From an uncultured Pseudomonas sp. (lineage in GTDB: Bacteria > Pseudomonadota > Gammaproteobacteria > Pseudomonadales > Pseudomonadaceae), in the NCBI GenBank assembly GCA_946886875.1, contig CAMPJN010000101.1, forward strand, positions 1 through 10,678: 10,678 nucleotides of DNA, read 5' to 3'. Below the pieces are notes generated by a model that had not been told where the DNA came from, searched no databases, and worked only from the letters and a program-made list of their open reading frames with translations. This document shows, in pieces, positions 1 through 6,894 of the stretch (position 1 is its first letter; each line of letters starts with the position of its first letter). A program made the translations under genes and the position numbers.

Positions 1-143
1 ACCGTTCGATCCGGCGCTTGCTATTGCGAGGTGAGGCTCAAGACGGTATCTACGTTTGCTTAGCGCAATTACATGGAACCCCCGCCCCGCTGCACCGTTC
101 GAAACTTCATCGCCGACTGCGTCGACGGCAGATGGAGACTCCC
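1..143. other. Non-coding leader upstream of the first gene
   Basis: No gene can be defended here. One + frame is open from the window edge to a TAG at 61-63 and another to a TGA at 32-34, so either could be the last few codons of a gene lying to the left, but neither tail is recognisable. A Shine-Dalgarno-like GGAGA at 134-138 precedes the ATG at 144. An 11-bp string (CCGGCGCTTGC) occurs at 11-21 and again at 820-830, before each of the two following genes; this may be chance. I see no convincing promoter. Confidence 0.4.
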
Positions 144-809
144 ATGAATACCCACTTCCTTACCCTGTTGACCAGCCCAGAGCGCGCCTGGGTCGAGATA
201 GGCCGCGAAGAGGCCCGCAGCAGCTCCGGTCACCTCGCCTACCTTCTGCTCTTCGCCCTGCTCCCTGCCGTCTGCCTGTTTATTGGCACCCGCTTAGTCG
301 GCTGGAGCCTGGTCGAGGACGAACGTATCCGCCTGGAGACTTTCAGCGCGCTGCAATTGAGCCTGTTGCTGTACCTGACCATCGTGGCCGGCGTATTCGT
401 CATGGGCGCTTTTCTGCGCTGGATGTCGCGCACCTTCGAGGCCCGCCCCACTTACAACCAGTGTGTGGGTTTTATCGCCTATGTCTGCACGCCGTTCTTT
501 ATCGCCGGGCTCGGCGCGCTCTACCCGACGCGCTGGATCGCCATCACGGTATTGCTGCTGGCCGGTCTGCACGCCAGCTATCTGCTGTATGTCGGCCTGC
601 CGAAGTTCATGCACATCTGCTATCGACAGGCCTCTCTCTACGCAGTGTCGAGCTGGGGCGTGGGCTTGCTGGTGATGGTCAATCTGCTGGTCGGGATGAT
701 TCTGTTCTGGATGCTGATGCTGGACCCCACCTACCAGCGCAGCGTGCAACAGGACCAGAGCTACGGCACTCAGGAGCAGCGCCCGCAGGACGAACCCGGC
801 GAACGGTAA
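144..809 (+). CDS. YIP1-family inner-membrane protein
   Basis: Polytopic membrane protein of 221 residues. Five hydrophobic segments are visible at about residues 31-55, 70-92, 107-126, 131-151 and 170-194. The N-terminus is soluble (starting MNTHFLTLLTSPERAW) and the C-terminal tail, about 27 residues, is hydrophilic and rich in Q, E and P. The short N-terminal 'L..P...W..I' segment followed by five helices is the pattern of bacterial YIP1-domain proteins, whose role in bacteria is not established. The frame is open upstream to position 18, but I chose the ATG at 144 because GGAGA lies 5 nt before it and the upstream residues are basic and unlike the family. The next gene starts 58 nt downstream on the same strand, so the two may be co-transcribed. 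The family call rests on topology and pattern recall; the function is unknown. Confidence 0.78.
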   Translation: MNTHFLTLLTSPERAWVEIGREEARSSSGHLAYLLLFALLPAVCLFIGTRLVGWSLVEDERIRLETFSALQLSLLLYLTIVAGVFVMGAFLRWMSRTFEARPTYNQCVGFIAYVCTPFFIAGLGALYPTRWIAITVLLLAGLHASYLLYVGLPKFMHICYRQASLYAVSSWGVGLLVMVNLLVGMILFWMLMLDPTYQRSVQQDQSYGTQEQRPQDEPGER

Positions 810-867
810 CTGCTTCGCGCCGGCGCTTGCGGCATACTTACGCGCTCAGTCCACCAGCCAAAATCCC

Positions 868-1362
868 ATGCCCGAACAGCTCCACGCCCACGTCGAAGCC
901 TGCTATCAGCAGGCGGAAAGCTTCTTCAAACGAACCTTTGCTCGTGCCGAGATCAGCTTCAAGCTACGTGGCCAAAAGGCCGGAGTGGCACATCTCACGG
1001 AAAACAAGCTGCGCTTCAATCCGCAGTTGTACCGGGAAAATCGCGACGACTTCCTCAAGCAGACCGTACCCCATGAAGTCGCCCACCTGATCGCCCATCA
1101 ATTGTTCGGCCTGAAGATCCAGCCCCACGGCGAGGAATGGCAGCTGATCATGCGCGGCGTCTATCAGCTGACGCCGAACCGTTGCCACACCTATGCGGTC
1201 AAGCGCCGCCTGGCCAGCCGCTTTATCTATCGCTGCAGCTGTCCGCAGGGCGAGTTCCCCTTCTCCGCTCAACGCCACTCCCTGGTCGGTAAAGGCCGGC
1301 GTTATTTCTGCCGGCGCTGCAAGGAGACCTTAAGTTTTACCGGGGAACAGCGCCTCGAGTAG
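868..1362 (+). CDS. sprT: SprT-family zinc metalloprotease
   Basis: Protein of 164 residues with the two-part SprT layout. The N-terminal metalloprotease half carries the gluzincin motif HEVAH (H69, E70, H73), followed by a candidate third zinc ligand H87 in QPHGEEW. The C-terminal half is a small zinc ribbon with YRCSC (C123, C125) and YFCRRC (C148, C151), plus H137 in QRH. The fold is that of bacterial SprT and of the protease domain of eukaryotic Spartan, which cuts DNA-protein crosslinks; the bacterial role is inferred from that relationship, not shown here. Length matches the family. ATG 868 is the only ATG or GTG start in frame in the preceding gap, yet it lacks a clear Shine-Dalgarno sequence (the preceding bases are CCAAAATCCC). 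The gene converges on the lipoprotein gene, with only 9 bp between the two stop codons. Confidence 0.93.
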   Translation: MPEQLHAHVEACYQQAESFFKRTFARAEISFKLRGQKAGVAHLTENKLRFNPQLYRENRDDFLKQTVPHEVAHLIAHQLFGLKIQPHGEEWQLIMRGVYQLTPNRCHTYAVKRRLASRFIYRCSCPQGEFPFSAQRHSLVGKGRRYFCRRCKETLSFTGEQRLE

Positions 1363-1365
1363 TTC

Positions 1366-1379
1366 GGCGTTCTAACGCC
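1366..1379. terminator. Small dyad between convergent genes, weak terminator candidate
   Basis: GGCGTT at 1366-1371 and AACGCC at 1374-1379 form a perfect inverted repeat, usable as a 5-bp stem with a 4-nt loop. It lies on the junction of two convergent genes and overlaps the stop codon of the lipoprotein gene. Neither side carries a strong U-tract, so termination activity is doubtful. Confidence 0.25.
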
Positions 1380-3897
1380 TTACCACCAGCTGGTATTCGC
1401 TTCTCTCGCTGTCGTGGATCACCACATAACCCTGATTGGCCGGGGTTAAACCCTGGGCTGCGGCGGCGTCGAACAACAGTCGCCAGGTGCCCTCGACATC
1501 GTTGCGTTGCTGATCGAAGTCGGTGCTCAGTACCAGACCCTGCTCGGTGCGCATCACCTTATGGTTATTCACCACTGCAGCGCCGGACGACACCGGCAGG
1601 CCCAGATCGAATTTCAGCAGCTGCGGGTTATTGCCAGCGAGGTCGGAGAACACCAGGGTCAAGGGACCGATGATACTGACCTTGCCGCGACGCATCGCAA
1701 CCATGCCGAGGTTGATGGCAATCTGGCGGATCTTCACGCTAAACACCTGGGGCGTCAGCTCGTAATGGCGGGCAAACAGATTCACCACCGGACGCTCTAT
1801 CAACTGCACGGACTGTTGCAGCGCCTGCTTGGGCGCTGGGCTGTAAGTCCCGCATAGCGTCGGTTGCAGCTGCTCGCGCGCGGCGCTGGTCAGTTGCGGA
1901 TTGCTGCCCAAGGCGGTGCAGACCTGCTGCGCATAGCCCGTCCATTCCTGGCGCAGCGCCCCGCCAGCGCGCAGGGCTTCGATCACCGGCGCGTCCGCTT
2001 GCCTGGCCGCAATCAGCAGCGCCGTCTGCCGCGGCTGAGCGGCTTCGCGGCGCTCCACGCCGCCCACACCGGTACCGGGAAGCATGCGGGTCTGGCTGTG
2101 CACATCGGCACCGTTGCTGAGCAACAGGCGCACGCTGTCCGCTTGATTGAGCTGCGCCGCCGCCATCAATGCGGTCTTGCCCCAGGCATTGCTCTGGTTG
2201 GCATCGAAATCGCTGCGCAACAACAGTTCCAGATTTTCCGGGTTCTGCACCGCCGCCATCGGCGCCGGGCTGCCATCCATGCTGAGCCCGCGGCGCTCGC
2301 CGAGGTTCTCGGTTTCGTAGGTAATGAAATCATTCACCACATGGGCTGGCGCGTTATTCAGCAATACGCTGTGCAAGGTGGCGAAATTACGCCCCCGCTC
2401 CAGGTCGCCCGGTGTCGGCGCGATGGCGTAGCGTGGGCGATAGTCGGCGTGGGGCGGCAGCGGCGCCTCCGGGGCCGGCGCCGGTATGGCCAGGTACTCG
2501 CTGGCTCGGGCCAGGCTTTCGTGCAGCAGCAGATCGGCAGCCGTGCTTGCCTGTGTCGAGTCCAAGCCCTGATCGCTGAACAGCTGCTGCAGTTCGCTGT
2601 GCGCCGGTTGCAGCATCGGCAACAAGCGGCGATAGAACAGCTTGTTGTCGAGGTTGCGCTCGGACCAGTCGAATAGTCGATTCAGGCTGTCGTCATGACG
2701 CTGACGGATGGCCCCTTCGCGCCCGTAAGCCTGCAGCTCCTGAACGCCCAGCAGCGGCATATTGAGTAGTGTCCACTGCCTTTCCTTGAGGCTCTGGGCA
2801 TTGTCGAGGCGCTCATGCTGGGCAACCTCGGCTGACGGATCGCCGACCAGGGTGTTCAACTCGGTTTGCAGCGCGGCGAACGCCGGCAAGCCGGCCAAGG
2901 TGTTGCTACGGGGCGGGGTCAGGTAACTCTGATACAGGCACAAGGGTTTCAGACCCTGGCTATCCAGGGCATAGAGCCCGGCATAGGCCGATTCGCCGCG
3001 GGCCGCTGGCGAATAGAAACCCCAGGTCTCATTGACCAGCACCAGCTCCCGGCCGCCCAGGCGAAAGATATCGATAGCACCGTAGTCGCGGGTCTGCGAC
3101 GAGGAGACGTGGGCACGCCCGCCGTAGTTGGGCAGCTCCGCCACCCAGCGCGGCAAAGTGCTGTCGTCCATGATCCGCTGGCCATTGCGGCTGAGCCCGC
3201 GTGCGCGCAGTTGATAACCGGCATAGGGTCCAGCATCGTAAAGCTCGACGCTGAGCCGCTGCCCTGCGAGCTCGACACTGGCGGCCGGGCCATGGCTGCC
3301 GGCCAGGGCCGTGGCCCCCGGCAAGCGCGCCGGCACGGGAAAACCGTTGCGTTGCAAATCCTGGTTCAGGGCGGTTTTCACCGACTCACAGAGGCTGGCA
3401 TCGCGGCTATCCGCCAGCCTGAACTCGGCGTAGGCGGATAAGCCATGGGCGCTTTGCTGGGACGCCGGCTGCGCCTCGGGCCAATTGGCCAGATCGTCGG
3501 CACGCTGCCGGTACATGGCAATCAGGCAGTCCTGCGCATCGGCGGCGCCGGCCAGCGGGCATTGCCCCGCCCTGCTCAGCAGCCATTGCCGCTGATTGGC
3601 CTCCAACAGCAAGGCGCCGGGTAGATCCAGGCCGCGCAGGCGGTCGCGATACTGTTCTATCACCTGTTTGTCCAAGCGAGACAACGCCTCGCTGGCGCAG
3701 ATCTGCCGATGCACTGCGGGCAACCCATCGACGCAGTCGAAACTGGCCAGGCTAATTGCCCGCGGCTGGACCGGCGGCGCGACTGGCTTAGCGACCGGCT
3801 CCGGCGTGGTACAGGCCACAAGCGTGGCGCCCAGGGCAACCAGCAAGGCCATTCGCGAATACAAAGAAACCGACATAGATGCCTGACTCCGGGTCAT
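1372..3897 (-). CDS. LprI-like / ankyrin-repeat lipoprotein
   Basis: Protein of 841 residues, last gene of the exbB-exbD-tonB operon. A hydrophobic signal ends in the lipobox LVAC, with the lipidated cysteine at C29. Residue +2 is Thr, not Asp, so sorting to the outer membrane is expected. Residues about 50-140 look like an LprI/DUF1311 domain (four cysteines C55, C67, C113, C124 and a '..NQRQWLLSR..' helix), a family named after a lysozyme inhibitor. A middle section, about 155-530, is unrecognised. Two ankyrin-like repeats lie at about 555-640 (GKTALMAAAQLNQADSVRLL and RQTALLIAARQADAPVIEAL). The final 190 residues are unrecognised. Start: ATG 3897 overlaps the tonB stop as ATGA, suggesting translational coupling; ATG 3876 is a good alternative, with GGAG 10 nt upstream and a more compact signal peptide. 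The sequence suggests envelope binding or assembly, but no enzymatic role is visible. Confidence 0.85.
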   Translation of the reverse strand: MTRSQASMSVSLYSRMALLVALGATLVACTTPEPVAKPVAPPVQPRAISLASFDCVDGLPAVHRQICASEALSRLDKQVIEQYRDRLRGLDLPGALLLEANQRQWLLSRAGQCPLAGAADAQDCLIAMYRQRADDLANWPEAQPASQQSAHGLSAYAEFRLADSRDASLCESVKTALNQDLQRNGFPVPARLPGATALAGSHGPAASVELAGQRLSVELYDAGPYAGYQLRARGLSRNGQRIMDDSTLPRWVAELPNYGGRAHVSSSQTRDYGAIDIFRLGGRELVLVNETWGFYSPAARGESAYAGLYALDSQGLKPLCLYQSYLTPPRSNTLAGLPAFAALQTELNTLVGDPSAEVAQHERLDNAQSLKERQWTLLNMPLLGVQELQAYGREGAIRQRHDDSLNRLFDWSERNLDNKLFYRRLLPMLQPAHSELQQLFSDQGLDSTQASTAADLLLHESLARASEYLAIPAPAPEAPLPPHADYRPRYAIAPTPGDLERGRNFATLHSVLLNNAPAHVVNDFITYETENLGERRGLSMDGSPAPMAAVQNPENLELLLRSDFDANQSNAWGKTALMAAAQLNQADSVRLLLSNGADVHSQTRMLPGTGVGGVERREAAQPRQTALLIAARQADAPVIEALRAGGALRQEWTGYAQQVCTALGSNPQLTSAAREQLQPTLCGTYSPAPKQALQQSVQLIERPVVNLFARHYELTPQVFSVKIRQIAINLGMVAMRRGKVSIIGPLTLVFSDLAGNNPQLLKFDLGLPVSSGAAVVNNHKVMRTEQGLVLSTDFDQQRNDVEGTWRLLFDAAAAQGLTPANQGYVVIHDSERSEYQLVVRR

Positions 3898-4631
3898 TTG
3901 ATGAAAATAGCCGTGCCGTACACGGTGTAGCGCGTAGCACCCTGATTGGGCGGCGGCGGAAACGGCCCCGCCTTGAGCACGGCCTGTTCGGCAGCGGCAT
4001 CCAGCAACGGATCGCCGCAGGGGTCGATCTCGTAGGAGAGCATCCTGCCGCTGCTGTCCAGGGTGATCTCATAGGAGATAAAGCACTTCCTCTTGAGATC
4101 GGCCGGGTCGCCCTTATAGCCGGGTGGTGGCTTGTAAACCGCACCTTCCGGACGTTTGAGATTAGCGATCACCCGATTCTTCACCGTATCGGCATAGCCC
4201 GACGGGACTTGGCGGCCACGGCTGCTGGCTGGGGACGCCGCCGGTGTGGACGGCGCGGCCCAATCGTTATTCGCACCGAACGAATGTACCGGCGGGCCGG
4301 CGGCTTTGCTCGGCGCGCGCGGGGGCGGCGCGGCCTTCTTCACCACTGGCGGTTTAACCGGGGGCGGCGGCGCAGGCTCTGGTTCCGGCTCAGGAATGGG
4401 CTCCGGCTGCGGCGGTTCTGGCTCCGGCTCCGGCTCTGGCTCTGGCTCTGGTTCCGGCACAGGCACTGGCAGCTCAACCATCTGCACGGCAATCGCTTGC
4501 GTCGGCTCAGGCAGCGACTGGCTTAGGTTGGCGCTTAGCAGCCAGATCAGCAAAGCGCCGTGCAACGCCAGGGAAACCAGAATAACCAGCAGGCGGATCG
4601 GCCATTGAACCTCGATCCGATGGCCAGCCAT
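3894..4631 (-). CDS. tonB: TonB-like energy transducer
   Basis: Protein of 245 residues with the classic TonB layout. A short cytoplasmic N-terminus leads into one signal-anchor helix at about 11-33, containing the SxxxH pair (S20, H24) typical of TonB for contact with ExbB/ExbD. A rigid periplasmic Pro-rich spacer follows (EP dipeptides at 57-86, then P/K-rich to about 115), and a globular C-terminal domain spans about 143-245. That domain contains two cysteines (C183, C205) and a PEG...DSSGRM...DPLLDAAAEQAV core that looks at least as much like TolA domain III as like canonical TonB. In known systems the helix couples to the proton-driven ExbBD motor and the C-terminal domain touches an outer-membrane partner. 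The ATG shares one base with the exbD stop (TGATG) and no strong Shine-Dalgarno is seen, implying coupled translation. The stop overlaps the next start. Confidence 0.88.
   Translation of the reverse strand: MAGHRIEVQWPIRLLVILVSLALHGALLIWLLSANLSQSLPEPTQAIAVQMVELPVPVPEPEPEPEPEPEPEPPQPEPIPEPEPEPAPPPPVKPPVVKKAAPPPRAPSKAAGPPVHSFGANNDWAAPSTPAASPASSRGRQVPSGYADTVKNRVIANLKRPEGAVYKPPPGYKGDPADLKRKCFISYEITLDSSGRMLSYEIDPCGDPLLDAAAEQAVLKAGPFPPPPNQGATRYTVYGTAIFIK
4414..4467 (-). repeat. Hexanucleotide array coding Pro-Glu dipeptides inside tonB
   Basis: Nine consecutive 6-bp units of the form GGNNCN or GGCANN can be read on the + strand (for example GGCTCC at 4420-4431 and GGCTCT three times at 4432-4449). 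On the coding strand most units encode one Glu-Pro dipeptide. The unit length keeps frame, so slippage would lengthen or shorten the periplasmic spacer without breaking the gene. Confidence 0.8.
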
Positions 4632-5065
4632 CAGGGCGTCAGCTCTTGCGCTGCCACCAGACTGATCTGGCTGTAACCGGCCTTCTGCAGACTGTTCATT
4701 ACCCGCATCAGGGTGCCGTAATCCACCGCCTGGTCACCGCGCAGAAACAGCCGGGTATCCAACCGATTGCCGGTGGCGCCGCGCACCACCTCAGCCAGTT
4801 CGGCGAGCGCTACGCTTTGTTCCTGGACATACAACAGACCATCGGCCTGCACGCTGATGTACAGCGGGTTGGTCGGCGGCGGGGTCGGCGTCGCGGCATT
4901 GCTCGGCAGGTCCACCGGCACATCGACGGTGGCCAACGGCGCGGCGACCATAAAGATGATCAACAGCACCAGCATCACATCGACGAAGGGCGTGATGTTC
5001 ATTTCGGCGTTCTGTTGATAGTTGTGGCGTTTGACCATGGGGCCGGAATTGAACTGGATGCTCAT
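4631..5065 (-). CDS. exbD: ExbD proton-channel subunit
   Basis: Protein of 144 residues: a short cytoplasmic tail, one transmembrane helix at about 26-43 and a periplasmic domain, as in ExbD/TolR. The helix carries the signature NITPFVDVMLVLLIIF, with D29 in the place of the essential membrane aspartate (Asp25 in E. coli ExbD) that carries protons. A Pro-rich stretch (TPTPPPTNP, about 59-67) links helix and periplasmic domain. ATG 5065 lies 2 nt after the exbB stop, with GAGGTG about 8 nt upstream, so the two subunits are tightly coupled. The partner in the next gene is TonB-like rather than the tolA-tolB-pal set, so ExbD is preferred over TolR. Confidence 0.95.
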   Translation of the reverse strand: MSIQFNSGPMVKRHNYQQNAEMNITPFVDVMLVLLIIFMVAAPLATVDVPVDLPSNAATPTPPPTNPLYISVQADGLLYVQEQSVALAELAEVVRGATGNRLDTRLFLRGDQAVDYGTLMRVMNSLQKAGYSQISLVAAQELTP

Positions 5066-5067
5066 GC

Positions 5068-5964
5068 TCAGTGCACCTCGTCCAGCTTGCGCGACATCGC
5101 TGCGATCATCTCCGCCGAGAAGTTATCCAATGCGCCGACGAAGCCGTTAATGTCCCGGGCGAACTTGTTGAAGATCATTACCGCGGGGATAGCGGCAAAC
5201 AGCCCCAGCGCGGTAGCCAACAAGGCCTCGGCGATACCAGGCGCGACAATCGCCAGGCTGGACGACTTCATCGTGGCGATATTGGCGAAGCTGTTGAGAA
5301 TGCCCCAGACGGTGCCGAACAAGCCGATAAACGGCGCAGTGGCACCTATGGTCGCCAACACCCCCATCATGCTGCCCAAACGCGCCAGATCGCGCTCCTG
5401 AACGATGCTCGAAGTCAGGGACATACGCTGCAACAGGCGGTTGATCTGATCGGCGCTGGCGTCCTGATTACGATTGCGACCGAAGTGTTTGAGTTCGGCC
5501 TGGCTGACCTGCCACATGCGGGCCATGGCGCTATTGCTGGCCACAGGATCCAAACGCTCCAGTTCGCCCTTACGGAAGGCATCGAGAAAACGATTGTTGG
5601 CGCGCCGGGCGCGGGCGAAGACGAACAGCTTCTCGAACAGCACCGCCCAGGTCAGCAACGAGCAAAAGAATAGAAAAATCATCACCGACTTCACCACCCA
5701 GTCGGCCTGGCTGAACATTTCGCGAACGCCGAAAGGTTGCGTCTCGGCGAGTAGCGGGCTGCTCAGGCTCGGCGCCGTTGCGGCTGGGGCGGATTGTGCA
5801 GGAGTCACAACGCTGGCAGCTGCCGGGGCGCCAGAGGCTGCATCGGCCTGGGCCAGTACCGCCGTTGCGGTTATGCCGCTAAGGCCAACAACTACCAAGA
5901 GTGCCACCAGACGCATCCGCGCCTGCCAGCGAGCCATCGAGGAACCAAAAGAACTGACGTGCAT
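5068..5964 (-). CDS. exbB: ExbB proton-channel subunit with N-terminal extension
   Basis: Protein of 298 residues, longer than E. coli ExbB (about 244). Residues 1-40 form a probable signal sequence (hydrophobic core 18-37, ending VLAQA). An Ala/Pro/Ser-rich periplasmic stretch follows to about residue 78, as in Pseudomonas ExbB proteins. The MotA/TolQ/ExbB core has helices at about 90-111, 197-222 and 240-265. Conserved polar residues are in place: T218 in LFGTVWGIL and E246 in APGIAEALLATALGL, matching E. coli Thr148 and Glu176 by pattern. It forms the pentameric stator around ExbD in the inner membrane and converts proton flow into work. The start at 5964 has an excellent Shine-Dalgarno (AGGGAGGT) about 5 nt upstream. 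First gene of a four-gene operon; no obvious Fur box was seen in its leader, so iron regulation is not supported. Confidence 0.95.
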   Translation of the reverse strand: MHVSSFGSSMARWQARMRLVALLVVVGLSGITATAVLAQADAASGAPAAASVVTPAQSAPAATAPSLSSPLLAETQPFGVREMFSQADWVVKSVMIFLFFCSLLTWAVLFEKLFVFARARRANNRFLDAFRKGELERLDPVASNSAMARMWQVSQAELKHFGRNRNQDASADQINRLLQRMSLTSSIVQERDLARLGSMMGVLATIGATAPFIGLFGTVWGILNSFANIATMKSSSLAIVAPGIAEALLATALGLFAAIPAVMIFNKFARDINGFVGALDNFSAEMIAAMSRKLDEVH

Positions 5965-6017
5965 GCGACCTCCCTGTGTTTTTTATTTTTTATGGCGGCC
6001 AATGTTGCTTAGGAGAG

Positions 6018-6057
6018 TGTCGGGCTTACCCCTGTTCTACTGCGTACAAGCCCGACA
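6018..6057. promoter_or_regulatory. 10-bp inverted repeat upstream of exbB
   Basis: TGTCGGGCTT at 6018-6027 and AAGCCCGACA at 6048-6057 are perfect reverse complements separated by 20 nt. They lie 54 nt upstream of the exbB start in the 166-bp gap after the hemolysin-III gene. There is no U-tract on the reading strand, so it is a poor intrinsic terminator. It could be an operator dyad, an mRNA leader hairpin, or a Rho-independent-like end of the upstream transcript. No strong sigma-70 boxes were recognised nearby. Confidence 0.5.
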
Positions 6058-6130
6058 GGCCCCTATTGGACCGGCGGCTAATAGTGCCCGTGCCGGCCAG
6101 TTCAGAAAAGGGGAGAATTGCACAAGCGTA

Positions 6131-6748
6131 CTAAATAACGTAAAGCAGCACCGCGACGAAGTGCATCAGGCTGCCGGCCATCACGAACAGATGCCAGATG
6201 CCATGCCAGTGACGAAAACGGCTGTCGTAGGCAAAAAAGATGATCCCCACGGTATAGAGCACCCCGCCGCCGGCCAGCCAGGCGAAGCCCGTCGTGCCCA
6301 GCGCGGCGATCAGTGGTTTGACCGCCACCAGCACGATCCAGCCCATCACTGCATAGATGACAATGGACAGCACCCGGGCCTCCGAGCGCGGCTTGATCTC
6401 CTGCAGCATACCGATCACCGCCAAGCCCCAGACTATCCCGAACAGCCACCAACCCCAGGCACCATGCAGGGTGATCAGACAGAACGGGGTATAACTGCCG
6501 GCTATCAGCAGATATATCGAAAGATGATCGAGCTTACGCATGACCACCTTCGCCCGGCCTTGCAAGCTGTGGTAGAGCGTCGAGATGCTGTAGAGCAGAA
6601 TCAAGGTAAGGCCGTAGATCGCCACGCTGACGATCTTGCGCGGTTCGCCGTCCAGGCTTGCCAATACCAGCAGCCAGACCGCACCAATACAGGCCAGCAC
6701 AGCGCCGACCAGATGAGTCCAGGCGTTGAATTTTTCACCGTGATACAT
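6131..6748 (-). CDS. Hemolysin III / PAQR-family membrane protein
   Basis: Protein of 205 residues made almost entirely of hydrophobic helices, consistent with the seven-helix hemolysin-III/PAQR (YqfA) family and its usual length. Diagnostic motifs are present: NAWTHLVG near the N-terminus, STLYHSL (S56xxxH60), KLDHLSIYLLIAGSYTP (D74) and WHGIWHLFVMAGSLMHF (H182, H186, H196). In PAQR proteins the Ser/His/Asp set and the C-terminal histidines bind zinc in the membrane core. Bacterial members were named after a pore-forming activity reported in Bacillus cereus, but their normal role is unclear and may concern membrane lipids; a toxin role should not be assumed. ATG 6748 has only a weak GGGAA upstream. 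The gene stands apart from its same-strand neighbours by 146 and 166 bp, so it is probably its own unit. Confidence 0.92.
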   Translation of the reverse strand: MYHGEKFNAWTHLVGAVLACIGAVWLLVLASLDGEPRKIVSVAIYGLTLILLYSISTLYHSLQGRAKVVMRKLDHLSIYLLIAGSYTPFCLITLHGAWGWWLFGIVWGLAVIGMLQEIKPRSEARVLSIVIYAVMGWIVLVAVKPLIAALGTTGFAWLAGGGVLYTVGIIFFAYDSRFRHWHGIWHLFVMAGSLMHFVAVLLYVI

Positions 6749-6878
6749 GTTTTCTGTTCCCGAACGGCCTCAGCGAGCGAATGCCCCAGGCTTATGCCGG
6801 AAAACGCACCTTATTGCGAGTATCTGTTGGACTACCGAGGTGCTGGCTGCGTTGCGCCTTTAATTCAGCTCACGGCCT

Positions 6879-6890
6879 GACAGGCCTGTC
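6879..6890. repeat. Perfect 12-bp palindrome after the racemase gene
   Basis: GACAGGCCTGTC reads the same on both strands. It lies 4 bp beyond the racemase stop codon (TAA at 6897-6895 on the - strand), in the 146-bp gap before the hemolysin-III gene. A second short dyad, CGCTTAAGCG, covers the stop itself. Possible operator or weak transcript end; there is no U-tract. The rest of the gap shows nothing I recognise. Confidence 0.4.
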
Positions 6891-6894
6891 GCGC

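Noticed and set aside
56..1090. Long + strand open frame across the first two genes
   Set aside because: It is out of frame with the YIP1-like and SprT genes, both of which have clear motifs. Its product is rich in Arg, Pro and Ser, as expected of a shadow frame in high-GC DNA.
1864..2676. Long + strand frame opposite the lipoprotein gene
   Set aside because: It is antisense to a gene with signal peptide and domain evidence. The product is Gln/Arg-rich with no motif.
4381..4467. Tandem repeat as CRISPR or satellite
   Set aside because: The units are 6 bp, lie in frame within tonB and encode a normal Pro-Glu spacer. There are no unique spacers.
5068..6130. tolQ-tolR-tolA locus
   Set aside because: There is no ybgC, tolB or pal around it, ExbB has the N-terminal extension of Pseudomonas ExbB, and the third protein has a TonB-type anchor and Pro-Glu spacer.
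6131..6748. Virulence haemolysin
   Set aside because: The 'hemolysin III' name is historical. The protein is a PAQR-type membrane protein found widely in harmless bacteria, and nothing nearby suggests a toxin locus.
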